The notes beneath the pieces were generated by a model that saw nothing but the letters and a program-made list of their open reading frames with translations, did no database searches and was not told the DNA's origin. Made by a program: the position numbers and the translations under genes. Shown here one piece after another: positions 52,251 through 61,617 of a stretch of 64,000 bases of DNA (its first letter is position 1; each line of letters begins with the position of its first letter). The DNA is from Lachnospiraceae bacterium (GTDB lineage Bacteria; Bacillota; Clostridia; Lachnospirales; Lachnospiraceae), in assembly GCA_017521985.1 (NCBI GenBank), contig JAFXAZ010000008.1, forward strand, positions 121,867 to 185,866, written 5' to 3'.

Positions 52251-52314
52251 TTGACAATTTCGTATTTATATCTTACATTTAATTTAGTGAATAACTTAAT
52301 TGTTTAGTAAACAA
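52251..52314 (+). promoter_or_regulatory. galK promoter with downstream LacI-type operator
   Basis: TTGACA (52251-52256), 17 bases, TACATT (52274-52279). The perfect palindrome TTGTTTA-G-TAAACAA lies at 52300-52314, about 15 bases into the transcript, suited to roadblock repression. Confidence 0.65.
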
Positions 52315-52360
52315 ATATTTAAGGTTTTTAAATATAAACTTAGAAGAAAGGAAAAGATGT

Positions 52361-53524
52361 ATGGAAAAAAGAGAGTTATTAAGCAAGTTTCAGGAGATTT
52401 TCGGAGTGGAAGGAACATTATATTTTGCACCGGGACGTGTAAATTTAATCGGTGAGCATACGGACTATAATGGTGGTCATGTTTTCCCATGCGCACTTAC
52501 CATTGGTACCTATGGGGTAGCCCGAAAGCGCAAGGATAATAAACTGCGTTTTTATTCTTTGAATTTTGAGCATTTGGGAGTGATAGAATCTTCCTTGGAC
52601 GATTTAAAGCCGTACAAGGAGGCGGACTGGACCAATTATCCAAAGGGTGTTATGTGGGCTTTTGGTGAAATGGGTATGAAGATGGATAGCGGACTGGATT
52701 TGTTGCTTTATGGCAATATTCCAAATGGATCCGGATTATCTTCCAGTGCCTCTGTAGAGGTCCTTACAGGATATATTTTAAGAGATTTGTATGGTTTCAA
52801 GGTGGACAACAAGGCTTTGGCATTAATCGGACAGTTCTCTGAAAATAAATTTAATGGTGTAAATTGTGGTATTATGGATCAGTTTGCCATTGCTATGGGA
52901 GAGAAGGATCATGCAATTTTTCTCGATACCAACACGCTGGAATATCAGTTGGTTCCAATAAAACTGGATGGCATTAGAATTGTAATTGCTTCCAGCAATA
53001 AAAAGCGTGGTTTGGGTGATTCCAAGTATAATGAGCGCCGCAGTGAGTGTGAGGAGGCTTTGGGAGAACTGAAGCAGTATATTGACATCAAATCTTTGGG
53101 GGATTTGTTAGAGGATGATTTTGAAATTTACAAGAATGCCATTGATAGTGACATTCGTAAGAAGCGTACAAAGCATGCGGTATACGAAAACCGCAGAACC
53201 ATGAAAGCAGTGGATGCACTGGTAAATAATGATATTGTAACCTTTGGCAAGTTGATGAATGATTCCCATATTTCTTTACGTGATGACTATGAAGTGACCG
53301 GTGTGGAACTGGATACTCTGGTTGAAGAAGCATGGAAACAGCCGGGAGTAGTTGGTGCCAGAATGACCGGAGCAGGCTTTGGAGGCTGCACGGTAAATCT
53401 GGTAAAGGAAGAAAATGTAGAAGCGTTTATTAAAAATGTAGGTGCGGCATATGAAGCGAAAATTGGTTATGCCGCAGACTTTTATGTAGTCGATGTAGGA
53501 AATGGTCCTTGTAAGTTGTCATAA
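52361..53524 (+). CDS. galK: Galactokinase
   Basis: A 387-aa GHMP kinase converting galactose to galactose 1-phosphate with ATP. The signature 'GRVNLIGEHTDYNGGHVFPC' is near residues 26-45. The phosphate loop is 'GNIPNGSGLSSSASVEVLTG' near 118-137, and the C-terminal motif is 'GARMTGAGFGGCTVNLV'. First gene of the Leloir operon galK-galM-galT; galE is not in the window. Confidence 0.96.
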   Translation: MEKRELLSKFQEIFGVEGTLYFAPGRVNLIGEHTDYNGGHVFPCALTIGTYGVARKRKDNKLRFYSLNFEHLGVIESSLDDLKPYKEADWTNYPKGVMWAFGEMGMKMDSGLDLLLYGNIPNGSGLSSSASVEVLTGYILRDLYGFKVDNKALALIGQFSENKFNGVNCGIMDQFAIAMGEKDHAIFLDTNTLEYQLVPIKLDGIRIVIASSNKKRGLGDSKYNERRSECEEALGELKQYIDIKSLGDLLEDDFEIYKNAIDSDIRKKRTKHAVYENRRTMKAVDALVNNDIVTFGKLMNDSHISLRDDYEVTGVELDTLVEEAWKQPGVVGARMTGAGFGGCTVNLVKEENVEAFIKNVGAAYEAKIGYAADFYVVDVGNGPCKLS

Positions 53525-53550
53525 CAGACACATGCTAAGGGAGGTATTTT

Positions 53551-54609
53551 ATGTTAACAAAAAAACAGTTTGGAATTACAAAAGATGGCGAACAGGCATC
53601 CAGATACATTGTGAAAAATAATTTCGGATTGGAATTGGAGGTGTCCGATTTTGGAGCTCTGATACTTGCCATACGTGTTCCGGATAAAACCGGTGTGCAT
53701 TCAGATGTGGTTTTGGGATTTGATACCCTGGAAGAATATTATGATATTGCAACAGGGTTTGGTGCATATATTGGTCGAAACGGCAATCGAATTGAAGGCG
53801 CATGTGTAACCATTGATGGTGTGGAATATCAATTAGATGCTAACAATAATGGCAACAATCTGCATAGTGGCAACGACCGTTCTCATACGAAGTTTTATCA
53901 GGCAGTTACGGGAGAAAGTGAAGAAGGCAGTTTTGTAGAATTTTCCAGAGTAAGTCCGCACATGGAGCAGGGCTTCCCGGGAAATTTGGAACAGAAAATC
54001 CGCTATACTTTGACCGAGAAAAATGAACTTGTAATGGATTACGAAATGGTCAGTGACAAGACAACTGTTGTAAATCCGACTAATCATTCCTATTTTAATT
54101 TGGCGGGTCATAATAGTGGAACCATTCTTAATCAGGAGATGGAAATTTACTCCGATGGTTTTCTTCCTACGGATGAGAATTTGATTCCAACCGGAGAAAT
54201 TGCAGATGTGACCGGAACACCAATGGATTTTCGTAAAAAGAAATTGGTTGGAAAAGATATTCATGCAGATTATCTTCCTTTAAAAATTGCGGGCGGATAT
54301 GACCATAATTATGTGTTTAAAAATGATGGAAACCTAAAAAAAGTGGCAATGCTTTATAGCTCTGAAACAGGAATCCGCATGGAAGTTTATACGGATTTAT
54401 GCGGCTTACAGGTATATTCCGGCAACTTCCTGGTAGGTGAGCACGGGAAAGATGGTGCTATATATAATAAAAATAGTGGAATTTGTTTTGAAACACAGTT
54501 TTACCCAAATTCCTGCAAGGAACCTGCATTTCCAAGCAGTATCTTACCGGCAGGAAAAGTATTTCGCTCACGAACTATTTATAAATTTGTAGTAGAGGAT
54601 GTATTATGA
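53551..54609 (+). CDS. galM: Aldose 1-epimerase (galactose mutarotase)
   Basis: A 352-aa mutarotase interconverting alpha and beta galactose. It has 'GAYIGRNGNRIEGACVTIDG', 'LHSGNDRSHTKFYQAV', 'NPTNHSYFNLAGHNSG' with catalytic His, and a C-terminal catalytic Glu in 'SGICFETQFYPNSCKEPAFP'. It overlaps galT by four bases (ATGA), showing translational coupling. Confidence 0.93.
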   Translation: MLTKKQFGITKDGEQASRYIVKNNFGLELEVSDFGALILAIRVPDKTGVHSDVVLGFDTLEEYYDIATGFGAYIGRNGNRIEGACVTIDGVEYQLDANNNGNNLHSGNDRSHTKFYQAVTGESEEGSFVEFSRVSPHMEQGFPGNLEQKIRYTLTEKNELVMDYEMVSDKTTVVNPTNHSYFNLAGHNSGTILNQEMEIYSDGFLPTDENLIPTGEIADVTGTPMDFRKKKLVGKDIHADYLPLKIAGGYDHNYVFKNDGNLKKVAMLYSSETGIRMEVYTDLCGLQVYSGNFLVGEHGKDGAIYNKNSGICFETQFYPNSCKEPAFPSSILPAGKVFRSRTIYKFVVEDVL

Positions 54610-56126
54610 TTCAGAATAATATTTTAGAATTAACACAATATGCTCTTGATGCAGGTCTGATTCAGCCGGCAGACAAAGTCTATACCATAAATCGATTACT
54701 GGAGTTATTTGAATTGGATGAGCTGGGAATTCCTGAGAAATCAATGGAAAACGATGATTTGAAACCGGTAAAGGATTTAGAGGAAATCCTGGAAGGTATG
54801 CTGGATTATGCGGCAGAGCAGGGACTTATTCAGGAAAATACTATTACATATCGCGATTTGTTTGACACCAAAATTATGAGTGTGCTGATGCCAAGACCGA
54901 GTGAAGTACAGGAGATGTTTAAACGTCTGTATGAAAACGAGGGAGCAGAAGCAGCCACAGATTATTATTATAAATTAAGCGGGGACAGCAACTATATCCG
55001 CAGAGCTCGTGTAGCAAAGGATATGAAGTGGACTACAGAAACAGAGTTTGGTACATTAGATATCACAATTAACTTGTCCAAGCCGGAAAAAGATCCAAAG
55101 GCAATTGCGGCAGCAAAGCTGGCAAAGCAGAGTGGTTATCCAAAGTGCTTGTTATGTAAGGAGAACGAGGGTTATGCGGGGCGTATCAATCATCCTGCCA
55201 GACAGAACCACCGCATTATTCCTGTGACCATTAATAACAGTGATTGGTTTTTCCAGTATTCTCCGTATGTGTACTATAACGAGCACTGTATCGTGTTTAA
55301 TAGTGAGCATACACCTATGAAGATTGAAAGAGCCACCTTTGGTAAGCTTTTAGATTTCGTAGAACAGTTTCCTCATTATTTTGTGGGCTCTAATGCAGAC
55401 CTGCCGATTGTAGGCGGCTCTATTTTAAGTCACGACCATTTTCAAGGCGGTCATTATGAATTTGCCATGGCAAAGGCAGAAATGGAACAGGAAATTACCT
55501 TTAAGGATTTCGAAGATGTACAGGCTGGCATTGTAAAGTGGCCGATGTCTGTAATTCGATTAAGCAGTGTGGAGAAAGACCGATTAATTGCGCTTGCGGA
55601 CAAAATTCTGCAGGCATGGCGCGGTTATACGGATGAAGATGCATTTGTTTTTGCTAAGACCAATGGTGAGCCACACAATACCATTACACCGATTGCCAGA
55701 AAGCGCGGTAAAGCTTACGAGCTGGATTTGGTGCTTCGCAACAACATTACTACCGAGGAGCATCCGCTTGGTGTATATCACCCACATGCAAACCTTCATC
55801 ACATCAAAAAAGAGAATATCGGTTTGATAGAAGTAATGGGTCTGGCAGTATTGCCGGCGAGACTGAAAGCGGAGATGGAAGCTTTGGAAAAAGTATTTGC
55901 AGAGCAGGGAGATTTCAGGGCTTATGAAGAAACTGCAAAACATGTAGACTGGGTGAACGATATTATCACAAGACATCCGGATATGACAGTAGATACTGTA
56001 CATAATATTTTGCTGGAGGAAATCGGACAGGTGTTTAAGCAGGTGCTGGTAGATGCAGGTGTGTATAAGTGCACTGATGAGGGAAGAAAGGCATTTGGAA
56101 GGTTTATAGATTTTGTAAATAACTGA
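54606..56126 (+). CDS. galT: UDP-glucose--hexose-1-phosphate uridylyltransferase (class II GalT)
   Basis: A 506-aa enzyme exchanging galactose 1-phosphate for glucose 1-phosphate on UDP. This is the long Firmicutes type, with 'KDLEEILEGMLDYAAEQGLI' near the N-terminus, 'CLLCKENEGYAGRINHPARQ', 'GGSILSHDHFQGGHYEFAMA' with the H-x-H-type catalytic block, and 'GVYHPHANLHHIKKENIGLI'. Last gene of the Leloir operon, followed by a strong terminator. Confidence 0.96.
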   Translation: MIQNNILELTQYALDAGLIQPADKVYTINRLLELFELDELGIPEKSMENDDLKPVKDLEEILEGMLDYAAEQGLIQENTITYRDLFDTKIMSVLMPRPSEVQEMFKRLYENEGAEAATDYYYKLSGDSNYIRRARVAKDMKWTTETEFGTLDITINLSKPEKDPKAIAAAKLAKQSGYPKCLLCKENEGYAGRINHPARQNHRIIPVTINNSDWFFQYSPYVYYNEHCIVFNSEHTPMKIERATFGKLLDFVEQFPHYFVGSNADLPIVGGSILSHDHFQGGHYEFAMAKAEMEQEITFKDFEDVQAGIVKWPMSVIRLSSVEKDRLIALADKILQAWRGYTDEDAFVFAKTNGEPHNTITPIARKRGKAYELDLVLRNNITTEEHPLGVYHPHANLHHIKKENIGLIEVMGLAVLPARLKAEMEALEKVFAEQGDFRAYEETAKHVDWVNDIITRHPDMTVDTVHNILLEEIGQVFKQVLVDAGVYKCTDEGRKAFGRFIDFVNN

Positions 56127-56133
56127 TAATAAG

Positions 56134-56161
56134 AAAAAGTCCGCGAGAAAGCGGACTTTTT
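56134..56161. terminator. Bidirectional terminator between galT and the SGNH-like gene
   Basis: AAAAAGTCCGC-GAGAAA-GCGGACTTTTT, an 11-base symmetrical stem with A and T tails, serving both convergent units. Confidence 0.9.
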
Positions 56162-56176
56162 GAGTTCAAATTTTCA

Positions 56177-56935
56177 TTACACCCACAAATCAACGGATTC
56201 GCGGAGTAGTTTAAGTAAGTGAGTATCCGGAGCAACCTTTAAAACCGGAGATTGTGGAATACATGCAATATCCGTTACAGTAATGTCGGTGAGTTTTCTT
56301 AGCCAAATGCAAGCTAACAGATATCGTCCATAGTCAAAGCTCATGTGGAAGCCGTCTCTGCAAAGGGAGAGTCCGCCATTCGGCACATGAAACTCCGGTA
56401 AGGTACGTACCTTTTGAATTACACTTCCGGATGGGATTAATTCCAGATTATATTTGGATGCCATCTGCGTATAGCAGTTATGAAGCTTTTCGTACATTTC
56501 CTGTTGATTTCTGTTGTAACGCATAAAACTGCCGTGTGTGCTGTCTATTTCATAAGCCCAGGTTTCCTGAAGATAGAGTTTTGCGTTTGGTGCTTTTTCT
56601 TTGATGTGTGCCACGATTAATCCAAGGAATGGCTCGTAGGAGTTCATCCAGCCGCTGTCATGACTTGCCTGCTGCGTGGTAATAATATCCCAGTCTTCTT
56701 CTAAAAGGATTTCATCGATAGAGACTCTTCGTTCTGTAGGAATGCCATTTAACTGATAAGCATATGCCTTTTCATCGTTTTCAATATTTTTCCAGTGGCG
56801 CTCTAATGGACACCCACCGATGTACAAATTTATAATTTTGGTATCTATACCGGCGGCATTTGCAAGCTGGTGCAGATATCTTGTTGCATCCTCGGAGAAA
56901 CTGTTTCCGATAGCGAGAATTTTTAATGTTTTCAT
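56177..56935 (-). CDS. DUF4886-type SGNH hydrolase-like protein
   Basis: A 252-aa protein beginning 'LKILAIGNSFSEDATRYLHQ', where GNS-F-S replaces the usual GDS of SGNH hydrolases, as in DUF4886 proteins. 'DWDIITTQQASHDSGWMNSY' and the C-terminal 'LCRDGFHMSFDYGRYLLACI' (with the Asp-x-x-His pair) match the fold. Probably an esterase on sugars or related esters. It is the third gene of a minus-strand unit with the AEC transporter and the esterase. Confidence 0.8.
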   Translation of the reverse strand: MKTLKILAIGNSFSEDATRYLHQLANAAGIDTKIINLYIGGCPLERHWKNIENDEKAYAYQLNGIPTERRVSIDEILLEEDWDIITTQQASHDSGWMNSYEPFLGLIVAHIKEKAPNAKLYLQETWAYEIDSTHGSFMRYNRNQQEMYEKLHNCYTQMASKYNLELIPSGSVIQKVRTLPEFHVPNGGLSLCRDGFHMSFDYGRYLLACIWLRKLTDITVTDIACIPQSPVLKVAPDTHLLKLLRESVDLWV

Positions 56936-56948
56936 AAAAGATTCCTCA

Positions 56949-57893
56949 TTAAATAAAATGGATAAGCTCCGCTAACTGCACAATTAGTGGAAGGGTAACG
57001 ATGGACAGCAGTGTGGAAATAATAACGGTCTCTACAGCATAAGAGTAATCGCTGTCATAAAGCTGTGCATAAACTGCCACATTAGAGCCGGTCGGGCAGG
57101 CAGCTACGATTAACAAAGCCATTTTCATTTCTGCAAACTCTGCCGGCAGGAAGAACAATACCAGCATGGCAACCAATGGAATAAGTAAAAGTCTAACGGC
57201 AGAAAGCAAATATAATTTTGGCTTTTTAATCATGGCAGCAGGTTTGGTCTGTGCCAGGTAAATACCGATAGTAAACATGGCAAGCGGCGTATTTAATCCG
57301 GATATGTACTGAATCACTTTATTTGCCAGTGTCGGCATAGGAAGTCGGGTCAGGAAGAAGAATAAGCCGATAAGTGTGGCAATCATAAACGGTGCGGTAA
57401 AAAGTCTCTTTGGAGAAGGAAGTAACTTTTTCCAGGAGCCTTTTTCTTTTGGACCGGAAGTGTCTACCGTAAGCAGTGCAACGCCGTAAGACCATTGTAA
57501 CAGATTTACAAAAGCAATAAAAGCAGCTACATAAAAAACAGCGCCATCACTTAAAGTAGCCACAATTAACGGAATGCCGAAAAATCCAGGGTTAGAGAAA
57601 GAGGATGCAAAGTTTAAAATAGCATCCTTGGAGAAAAATAAACGGGACACCGCGATGGAAATTACCATAACCAGTGCGGCAGCAAGGGAACTATAAACAA
57701 GCCCCATCAATTTCTCTTTAGAAAACTCTACCAGGAAGCTATTAATAATAACACATGGCAGAGAAAGATAAATTAAAATGTTGCTGATGGTGCGGCAGCC
57801 TTCCATAGTGATTTTTTTGGTGCGGAAGCAAATGTAGCCAATACCGGCTAATAAAAACATAATTAAAACTTGTTGAATCAGTAATGTAGTCAT
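56949..57893 (-). CDS. AEC-family transporter
   Basis: A 314-aa membrane protein of the auxin efflux carrier family with ten predicted helices in two five-helix halves. It has 'GCRTISNILIYLSLPCVIIN' with the mid-membrane proline, 'SNPGFFGIPLIVATLSDGAV' and 'AACPTGSNVAVYAQLYDSDY' in the second half, typical of malate-permease-like members. It likely moves an organic acid. It sits between two hydrolase genes, so the substrate may be the product of one of them. Confidence 0.88.
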   Translation of the reverse strand: MTTLLIQQVLIMFLLAGIGYICFRTKKITMEGCRTISNILIYLSLPCVIINSFLVEFSKEKLMGLVYSSLAAALVMVISIAVSRLFFSKDAILNFASSFSNPGFFGIPLIVATLSDGAVFYVAAFIAFVNLLQWSYGVALLTVDTSGPKEKGSWKKLLPSPKRLFTAPFMIATLIGLFFFLTRLPMPTLANKVIQYISGLNTPLAMFTIGIYLAQTKPAAMIKKPKLYLLSAVRLLLIPLVAMLVLFFLPAEFAEMKMALLIVAACPTGSNVAVYAQLYDSDYSYAVETVIISTLLSIVTLPLIVQLAELIHFI

Positions 57894-57914
57894 TGGAATA
57901 CTCCTTTTCGTATT

Positions 57915-58658
57915 TTAGTTGATTGTATTTATGTATTGCAGGATGATTTCGGCAAACAGTTCACTGCTTGTGTATCTGCAATGCTTGTAGCCTTCCATTA
58001 ATTGGTACTGAAGCTTGCCTTCCGGACAACCGAACATTTCCGCTGTTTTTAAAAACATCAGGTTCTGCTCCAATCGACATGGCATGTCGTTGTCAGATAC
58101 TACAACCAAAGCATTTGGAAACTCGGTATTTTCATTTAAGAAATATACCGGTGCTGCATCGTCCACCATAATTCGTTTGGTGTTAATTCCTCGTTCGCGC
58201 AATACATTAAAGTGCGTAGTCATTTGCGCAGAGTCAATAATGTAACCATCGATATCGGTGGTTTTCATTCCGTGTTTTTCCAAATACTTGCCGTCAAAAG
58301 CTAACATGGCGGTCATGTAAGCACCGGCGGAAGAGCCGCCTACAAAAGTTCTATTTACTTTTTTATAGCTGCTTAAATTTTCCTTTGCCCAGTTTACTAC
58401 ACTGGCTGCGTCTTCTAAAAAATCCGGAAATTTGGCTTCCGGATACATGCGGTAATTGGCAGAAATTACAATCATTCCAGCGTTAGCAAGATACTCAAAG
58501 TTCACACCGCCGGATTTATCACCATGCTCCAGTCCGCCGCCATGGAAGTAAATCAGCACATCTGCAGCTTCGTTTGCATCTTTGCCCGGGAGATACAGGT
58601 CCAAAACCTGATTTTTCGTGTCTAAGGTTCCGTACACAATGTCTTTTATCATGTTCAT
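57915..58658 (-). CDS. Alpha/beta-hydrolase (esterase/lipase type)
   Basis: A 247-aa hydrolase with the oxyanion-hole motif 'DVLIYFHGGGLEHGDKSGG', nucleophile elbow G-G-S-S-A-G in 'TFVGGSSAGAYMTAMLAF' and the late His in 'MEGYKHCRYTSSELFAE'. The HGGG block places it in the hormone-sensitive-lipase/esterase group. It heads the minus-strand unit and is transcribed divergently from the LysR gene. Confidence 0.87.
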   Translation of the reverse strand: MNMIKDIVYGTLDTKNQVLDLYLPGKDANEAADVLIYFHGGGLEHGDKSGGVNFEYLANAGMIVISANYRMYPEAKFPDFLEDAASVVNWAKENLSSYKKVNRTFVGGSSAGAYMTAMLAFDGKYLEKHGMKTTDIDGYIIDSAQMTTHFNVLRERGINTKRIMVDDAAPVYFLNENTEFPNALVVVSDNDMPCRLEQNLMFLKTAEMFGCPEGKLQYQLMEGYKHCRYTSSELFAEIILQYINTIN

Positions 58659-58723
58659 AGTGAGGTTCTCCTATTATAAAAAATATTTCTGAATAGATTC
58701 TCTGAACGAAATTATTCAAAATA

Positions 58724-58778
58724 ATTATATCTGTTTCTATATTGCTTTTCCAATAGGAAATTGGTATATTATTATAAT
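58724..58778. promoter_or_regulatory. Divergent promoter region with LysR-type box
   Basis: Minus strand: TTGGAA (58748-58753), 18 bases, TATAAT (58724-58729) for the esterase unit. A LysR-type box CCAAT-N5-ATTGG lies at 58750-58764 over that -35. Plus strand: TATAAT at 58773-58778 for lysR with no good -35, as expected for an autoregulated gene. Confidence 0.6.
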
Positions 58779-58836
58779 ATAAAAGTTATAAGACGGTGCG
58801 CTGTTATTACGATTCATAAGAAAAGAGGATATAGAG

Positions 58837-59733
58837 ATGGAATGGAATCAGCTTCAAAAATTTATGGTAGTAGCGAAGGAAGAACATTTTTCAAGGGCAG
58901 CAGAATTACTAAATATGACGCAGCCTTCTTTAAGCCAGACGATTAAACGTCTGGAGGAGGAGTTAGGGTATCCGTTATTTTTGCGCAATGGAAAGAAAAT
59001 AAGTCTGAATGAGTCAGGAAGAATTTTTTTACAGGCAGTCATTCAAATGAATGAATTGATGCAGAACACACGAATGCAATTGGAAGAATTGAATGGTAAA
59101 AGTCACTTAAATGTTTCCATACATTTTACCACGGCATCCAAGCTGCTTCCGGATTTGCTACTGTATTTGAAAAAACGAAATCCTGAGACACAATACCAGA
59201 TTCATCAATGGCAGGCGGAGAAAGAAGGAGATGAGGACGATATCCAAATATTATCAAGTGATTTGGAACATACGGAGTCTTTGTCGGAAATAGAGGATAT
59301 CTTATTAAGAGAAGAAATTCTTTTGGCACTCCCTCAAAATCATTTTTTATTGGACAAGGAAAAAATCACATTAAACGATCTTATTCAGGAAGAATTTATC
59401 AGTTTGAATGAGTATTGGCAGTTGGGAAAAGAGATAAAAACTGCAATGGAACGGATTTGTTTTGTACCAAAAGCAACGATGATTGTAGACAACCCAAATA
59501 TGATGAGAGAACTATTAAGGGCGCGACTGGGTATTGCTTTTGTCCCATCTGTTTCCTGGGCTTCTTTTGCCGGAGATGAAATTGTTCTTAAACCGGTAGA
59601 AGGGATAAATCTTAGTCGATATATATATCTGCGTACGAAGCCTCGAAAATATTTAACAAAAGAGCAAAAAGAGTGTATTGAGGGAATTAAGGAGTTTTTT
59701 GCGGATATACAAAAAAGGGCAGGAGAACATTAG
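58837..59733 (+). CDS. LysR-family transcriptional regulator
   Basis: A 298-aa regulator. The winged helix-turn-helix is 'LQKFMVVAKEEHFSRAAELL' at residues 5-24, followed by 'NMTQPSLSQTIKRLEEELGY' and 'PLFLRNGKKISLNESG'. The C-terminal 200 residues form the effector-binding domain, with 'ELLRARLGIAFVPSVSW'. It is divergent from the esterase/AEC/SGNH unit and its likely activator. Confidence 0.92.
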   Translation: MEWNQLQKFMVVAKEEHFSRAAELLNMTQPSLSQTIKRLEEELGYPLFLRNGKKISLNESGRIFLQAVIQMNELMQNTRMQLEELNGKSHLNVSIHFTTASKLLPDLLLYLKKRNPETQYQIHQWQAEKEGDEDDIQILSSDLEHTESLSEIEDILLREEILLALPQNHFLLDKEKITLNDLIQEEFISLNEYWQLGKEIKTAMERICFVPKATMIVDNPNMMRELLRARLGIAFVPSVSWASFAGDEIVLKPVEGINLSRYIYLRTKPRKYLTKEQKECIEGIKEFFADIQKRAGEH

Positions 59734-59816
59734 TTTCAGGACAAAAATAGTCCCCTTTTTGTGACTGTCGACGTAGAAGGGGTAGAATCTACTCGAAGAA
59801 TTTTGATGAATTACAG

Positions 59817-59889
59817 GATTAAAAACGAAAAAGCTGTTGATAAATTTAAAATATGCGGATATAATAGGAGTATAAAAAGATTAAAAACG
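59817..59889 (+). promoter_or_regulatory. Promoter and flanking direct repeats of the AAA-TOPRIM pair
   Basis: TTGATA (59837-59842), 17 bases, TATAAT (59860-59865). Identical 11-mers GATTAAAAACG lie at 59817-59827 and 59879-59889, 62 bases apart (about six helix turns), one on each side of the promoter. They could be operator sites. Confidence 0.65.
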
Positions 59890-59919
59890 GAAAATGCGTA
59901 AATAATCTGGAGGTAAGGC

Positions 59920-61065
59920 ATGAAGATTCTTAAAATTACAGCGCAAGGTTTGCCGTTGTTCAAGGAAGAATTAGACATATCATTCTTTGCTCAACAGCGA
60001 GTTGCGGATGATGACAAAGACTTATTGTATGCACTTTTTTCAAATGTATACATGAATTGTTCCAATGCATTTATCGGAATTAATGCTGCGGGTAAAACAT
60101 CTGTGCTTAAAGTTATTCTGTTAGTACTGAACTTGCTGAATAATCAACCGATTAACCACATCGAGACAAAGGACATTTTGGGTGATACGGATAAGGCAGT
60201 TATCAATACTTATTTTTATTCAGAAACGCAGGAAATCTGTAGATTGGAAACCGTTATTGTCTCAGAAAAATCAAAAACAGATGCAACATACTACAAGATA
60301 GTAAAGGAAACCTTGTGGGCAAAGCCACAGGATGCGGTAATTGCAAGAAAGAATCTGACAGACTTCTCTGTTTATGAGCCCATTGCTGTTCGTAAAGAAG
60401 AAGAATTTTTATCCGATGATGTAAGTATCATCATTGCTCACAATAAGAAAAAGAAAGAGCGAATGGACGTTGTCAGTCTGCTATCCTTTACAAATATTAA
60501 TGTGCTGCCGTTTTCAGATGAGATACCAATAGAAGTTATTTCCTTCTTAGACCCTATGGTAGAGAAACTGTATTTTGATAAAAAGGAAAATAAGACTTTG
60601 ATTCACTTACAGTTTAAAGGCAGAGATGAAATTGTATTGAACAATCCCATTGATTTGAATCATTACCTTTCTTCCGGAACGATAAAAGGTATTGTTGCAT
60701 TTACATTGGCGAAAGAAGTATTGAAATCCGGCGGATATCTGGTTATGGATGAGATTGAGAACCATTTCAATAAAGAAATTGTTTCTACGTTGATTCGTTT
60801 TTTTATGGATACAAGGATGAATAAAAATGGGGGTACATTGATTTTTACTACTCATTATCCGGAGCTTCTTGATGAATACGACAGAAATGACAGTATTCAT
60901 ATTATTCGCAATAAAAATGGAATCACGGTGGAGAATCTCTGCAACATATTAAAACGTAATGATATCAAAAAAAGTGAGGCATACCAAAGTGGGTTCCTGG
61001 AAGGAACTACACCGGTGTATGAGTCCTACATGCGATTGAAGAAAAGCATCGCAGATTCTATTTAG
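59920..61065 (+). CDS. AAA-family ATPase (AAA_15/OLD-like), putative defence component
   Basis: A 381-aa ATPase of the ABC-like AAA_15/AAA_21 kind. Walker A is GINAAGKT at residues 53-60, the signature-like segment is 'HYLSSGTIKGIVAF', Walker B is 'GGYLVMDEIENHFNKE', and the H-switch is in 'LIFTTHYPELLDEYDR'. Such ATPases partner with TOPRIM nucleases in OLD/Gabija, PARIS and AbiL-like systems. The next gene, 15 bases downstream, encodes a small TOPRIM/RloB-like protein, which supports a two-gene system. Ribosome site TGGAGG. Confidence 0.82.
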   Translation: MKILKITAQGLPLFKEELDISFFAQQRVADDDKDLLYALFSNVYMNCSNAFIGINAAGKTSVLKVILLVLNLLNNQPINHIETKDILGDTDKAVINTYFYSETQEICRLETVIVSEKSKTDATYYKIVKETLWAKPQDAVIARKNLTDFSVYEPIAVRKEEEFLSDDVSIIIAHNKKKKERMDVVSLLSFTNINVLPFSDEIPIEVISFLDPMVEKLYFDKKENKTLIHLQFKGRDEIVLNNPIDLNHYLSSGTIKGIVAFTLAKEVLKSGGYLVMDEIENHFNKEIVSTLIRFFMDTRMNKNGGTLIFTTHYPELLDEYDRNDSIHIIRNKNGITVENLCNILKRNDIKKSEAYQSGFLEGTTPVYESYMRLKKSIADSI

Positions 61066-61080
61066 GATAGGAGGATTGCG

Positions 61081-61599
61081 GTGGAATTAGCAAAAATCAA
61101 GGCGTGTATTTGCGAAGGAGCTGCAGAGGCAGCGATTATTGATGTGTTGCTGGATAATAATCTGCTAATCTTTCAGCGGGAAGAAATGTTGGATGAAAGT
61201 GTAATCCGTTGCAGAGACGGCAAAACTTTTGAGACCAGATATTTGAGAAAGGGTTTTAGTGACTTAATTTCAGTCATTCGAATCCTAGATTCCAGAAGAG
61301 AAGAGTTTAAAATTAGTAAAGCATACGAAAGAAAAGTAGATGTGATTAATGTAATCACAGCACCGGAAATTGAAATGTTAATTATCTTCCATGAGGATAA
61401 GTATCATGAGTTTAAGAAGTCCGGTAAAAAGCCAAGTATTTTCTGTAAGGAAAATTTGAAGATGTCCAGCGTGAAAACCTATGATTTTGTGAAAGACTAT
61501 TTTAAAAATCCGAAAATACTGGTGCAGGCAATTAAGAAATACAATGAGATTTCTAAAATAAGAAAAGGCGAATATACATTATTGGATTTGCTGAAGTGA
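61081..61599 (+). CDS. Small TOPRIM/RloB-like partner protein
   Basis: A 172-aa protein of no firm family. 'KACICEGAAEAAIIDVLLDN' near the start fits the TOPRIM strand-glutamate motif (EG-x-x-E). 'VITAPEIEMLIIFHEDKYHE' near residues 98-117 resembles the '(S/T)xPxxExxxxxH' block of RloB-like and AbiLii proteins. The start is GTG 61081 after AGGAGG. It is coupled to the AAA gene and followed by a terminator, so the pair is self-contained. The nuclease role is inferred; the usual DxD motif is not obvious. Confidence 0.6.
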   Translation: MELAKIKACICEGAAEAAIIDVLLDNNLLIFQREEMLDESVIRCRDGKTFETRYLRKGFSDLISVIRILDSRREEFKISKAYERKVDVINVITAPEIEMLIIFHEDKYHEFKKSGKKPSIFCKENLKMSSVKTYDFVKDYFKNPKILVQAIKKYNEISKIRKGEYTLLDLLK

Positions 61600-61617
61600 T
61601 ATAAGAGTTTAGAGTGC

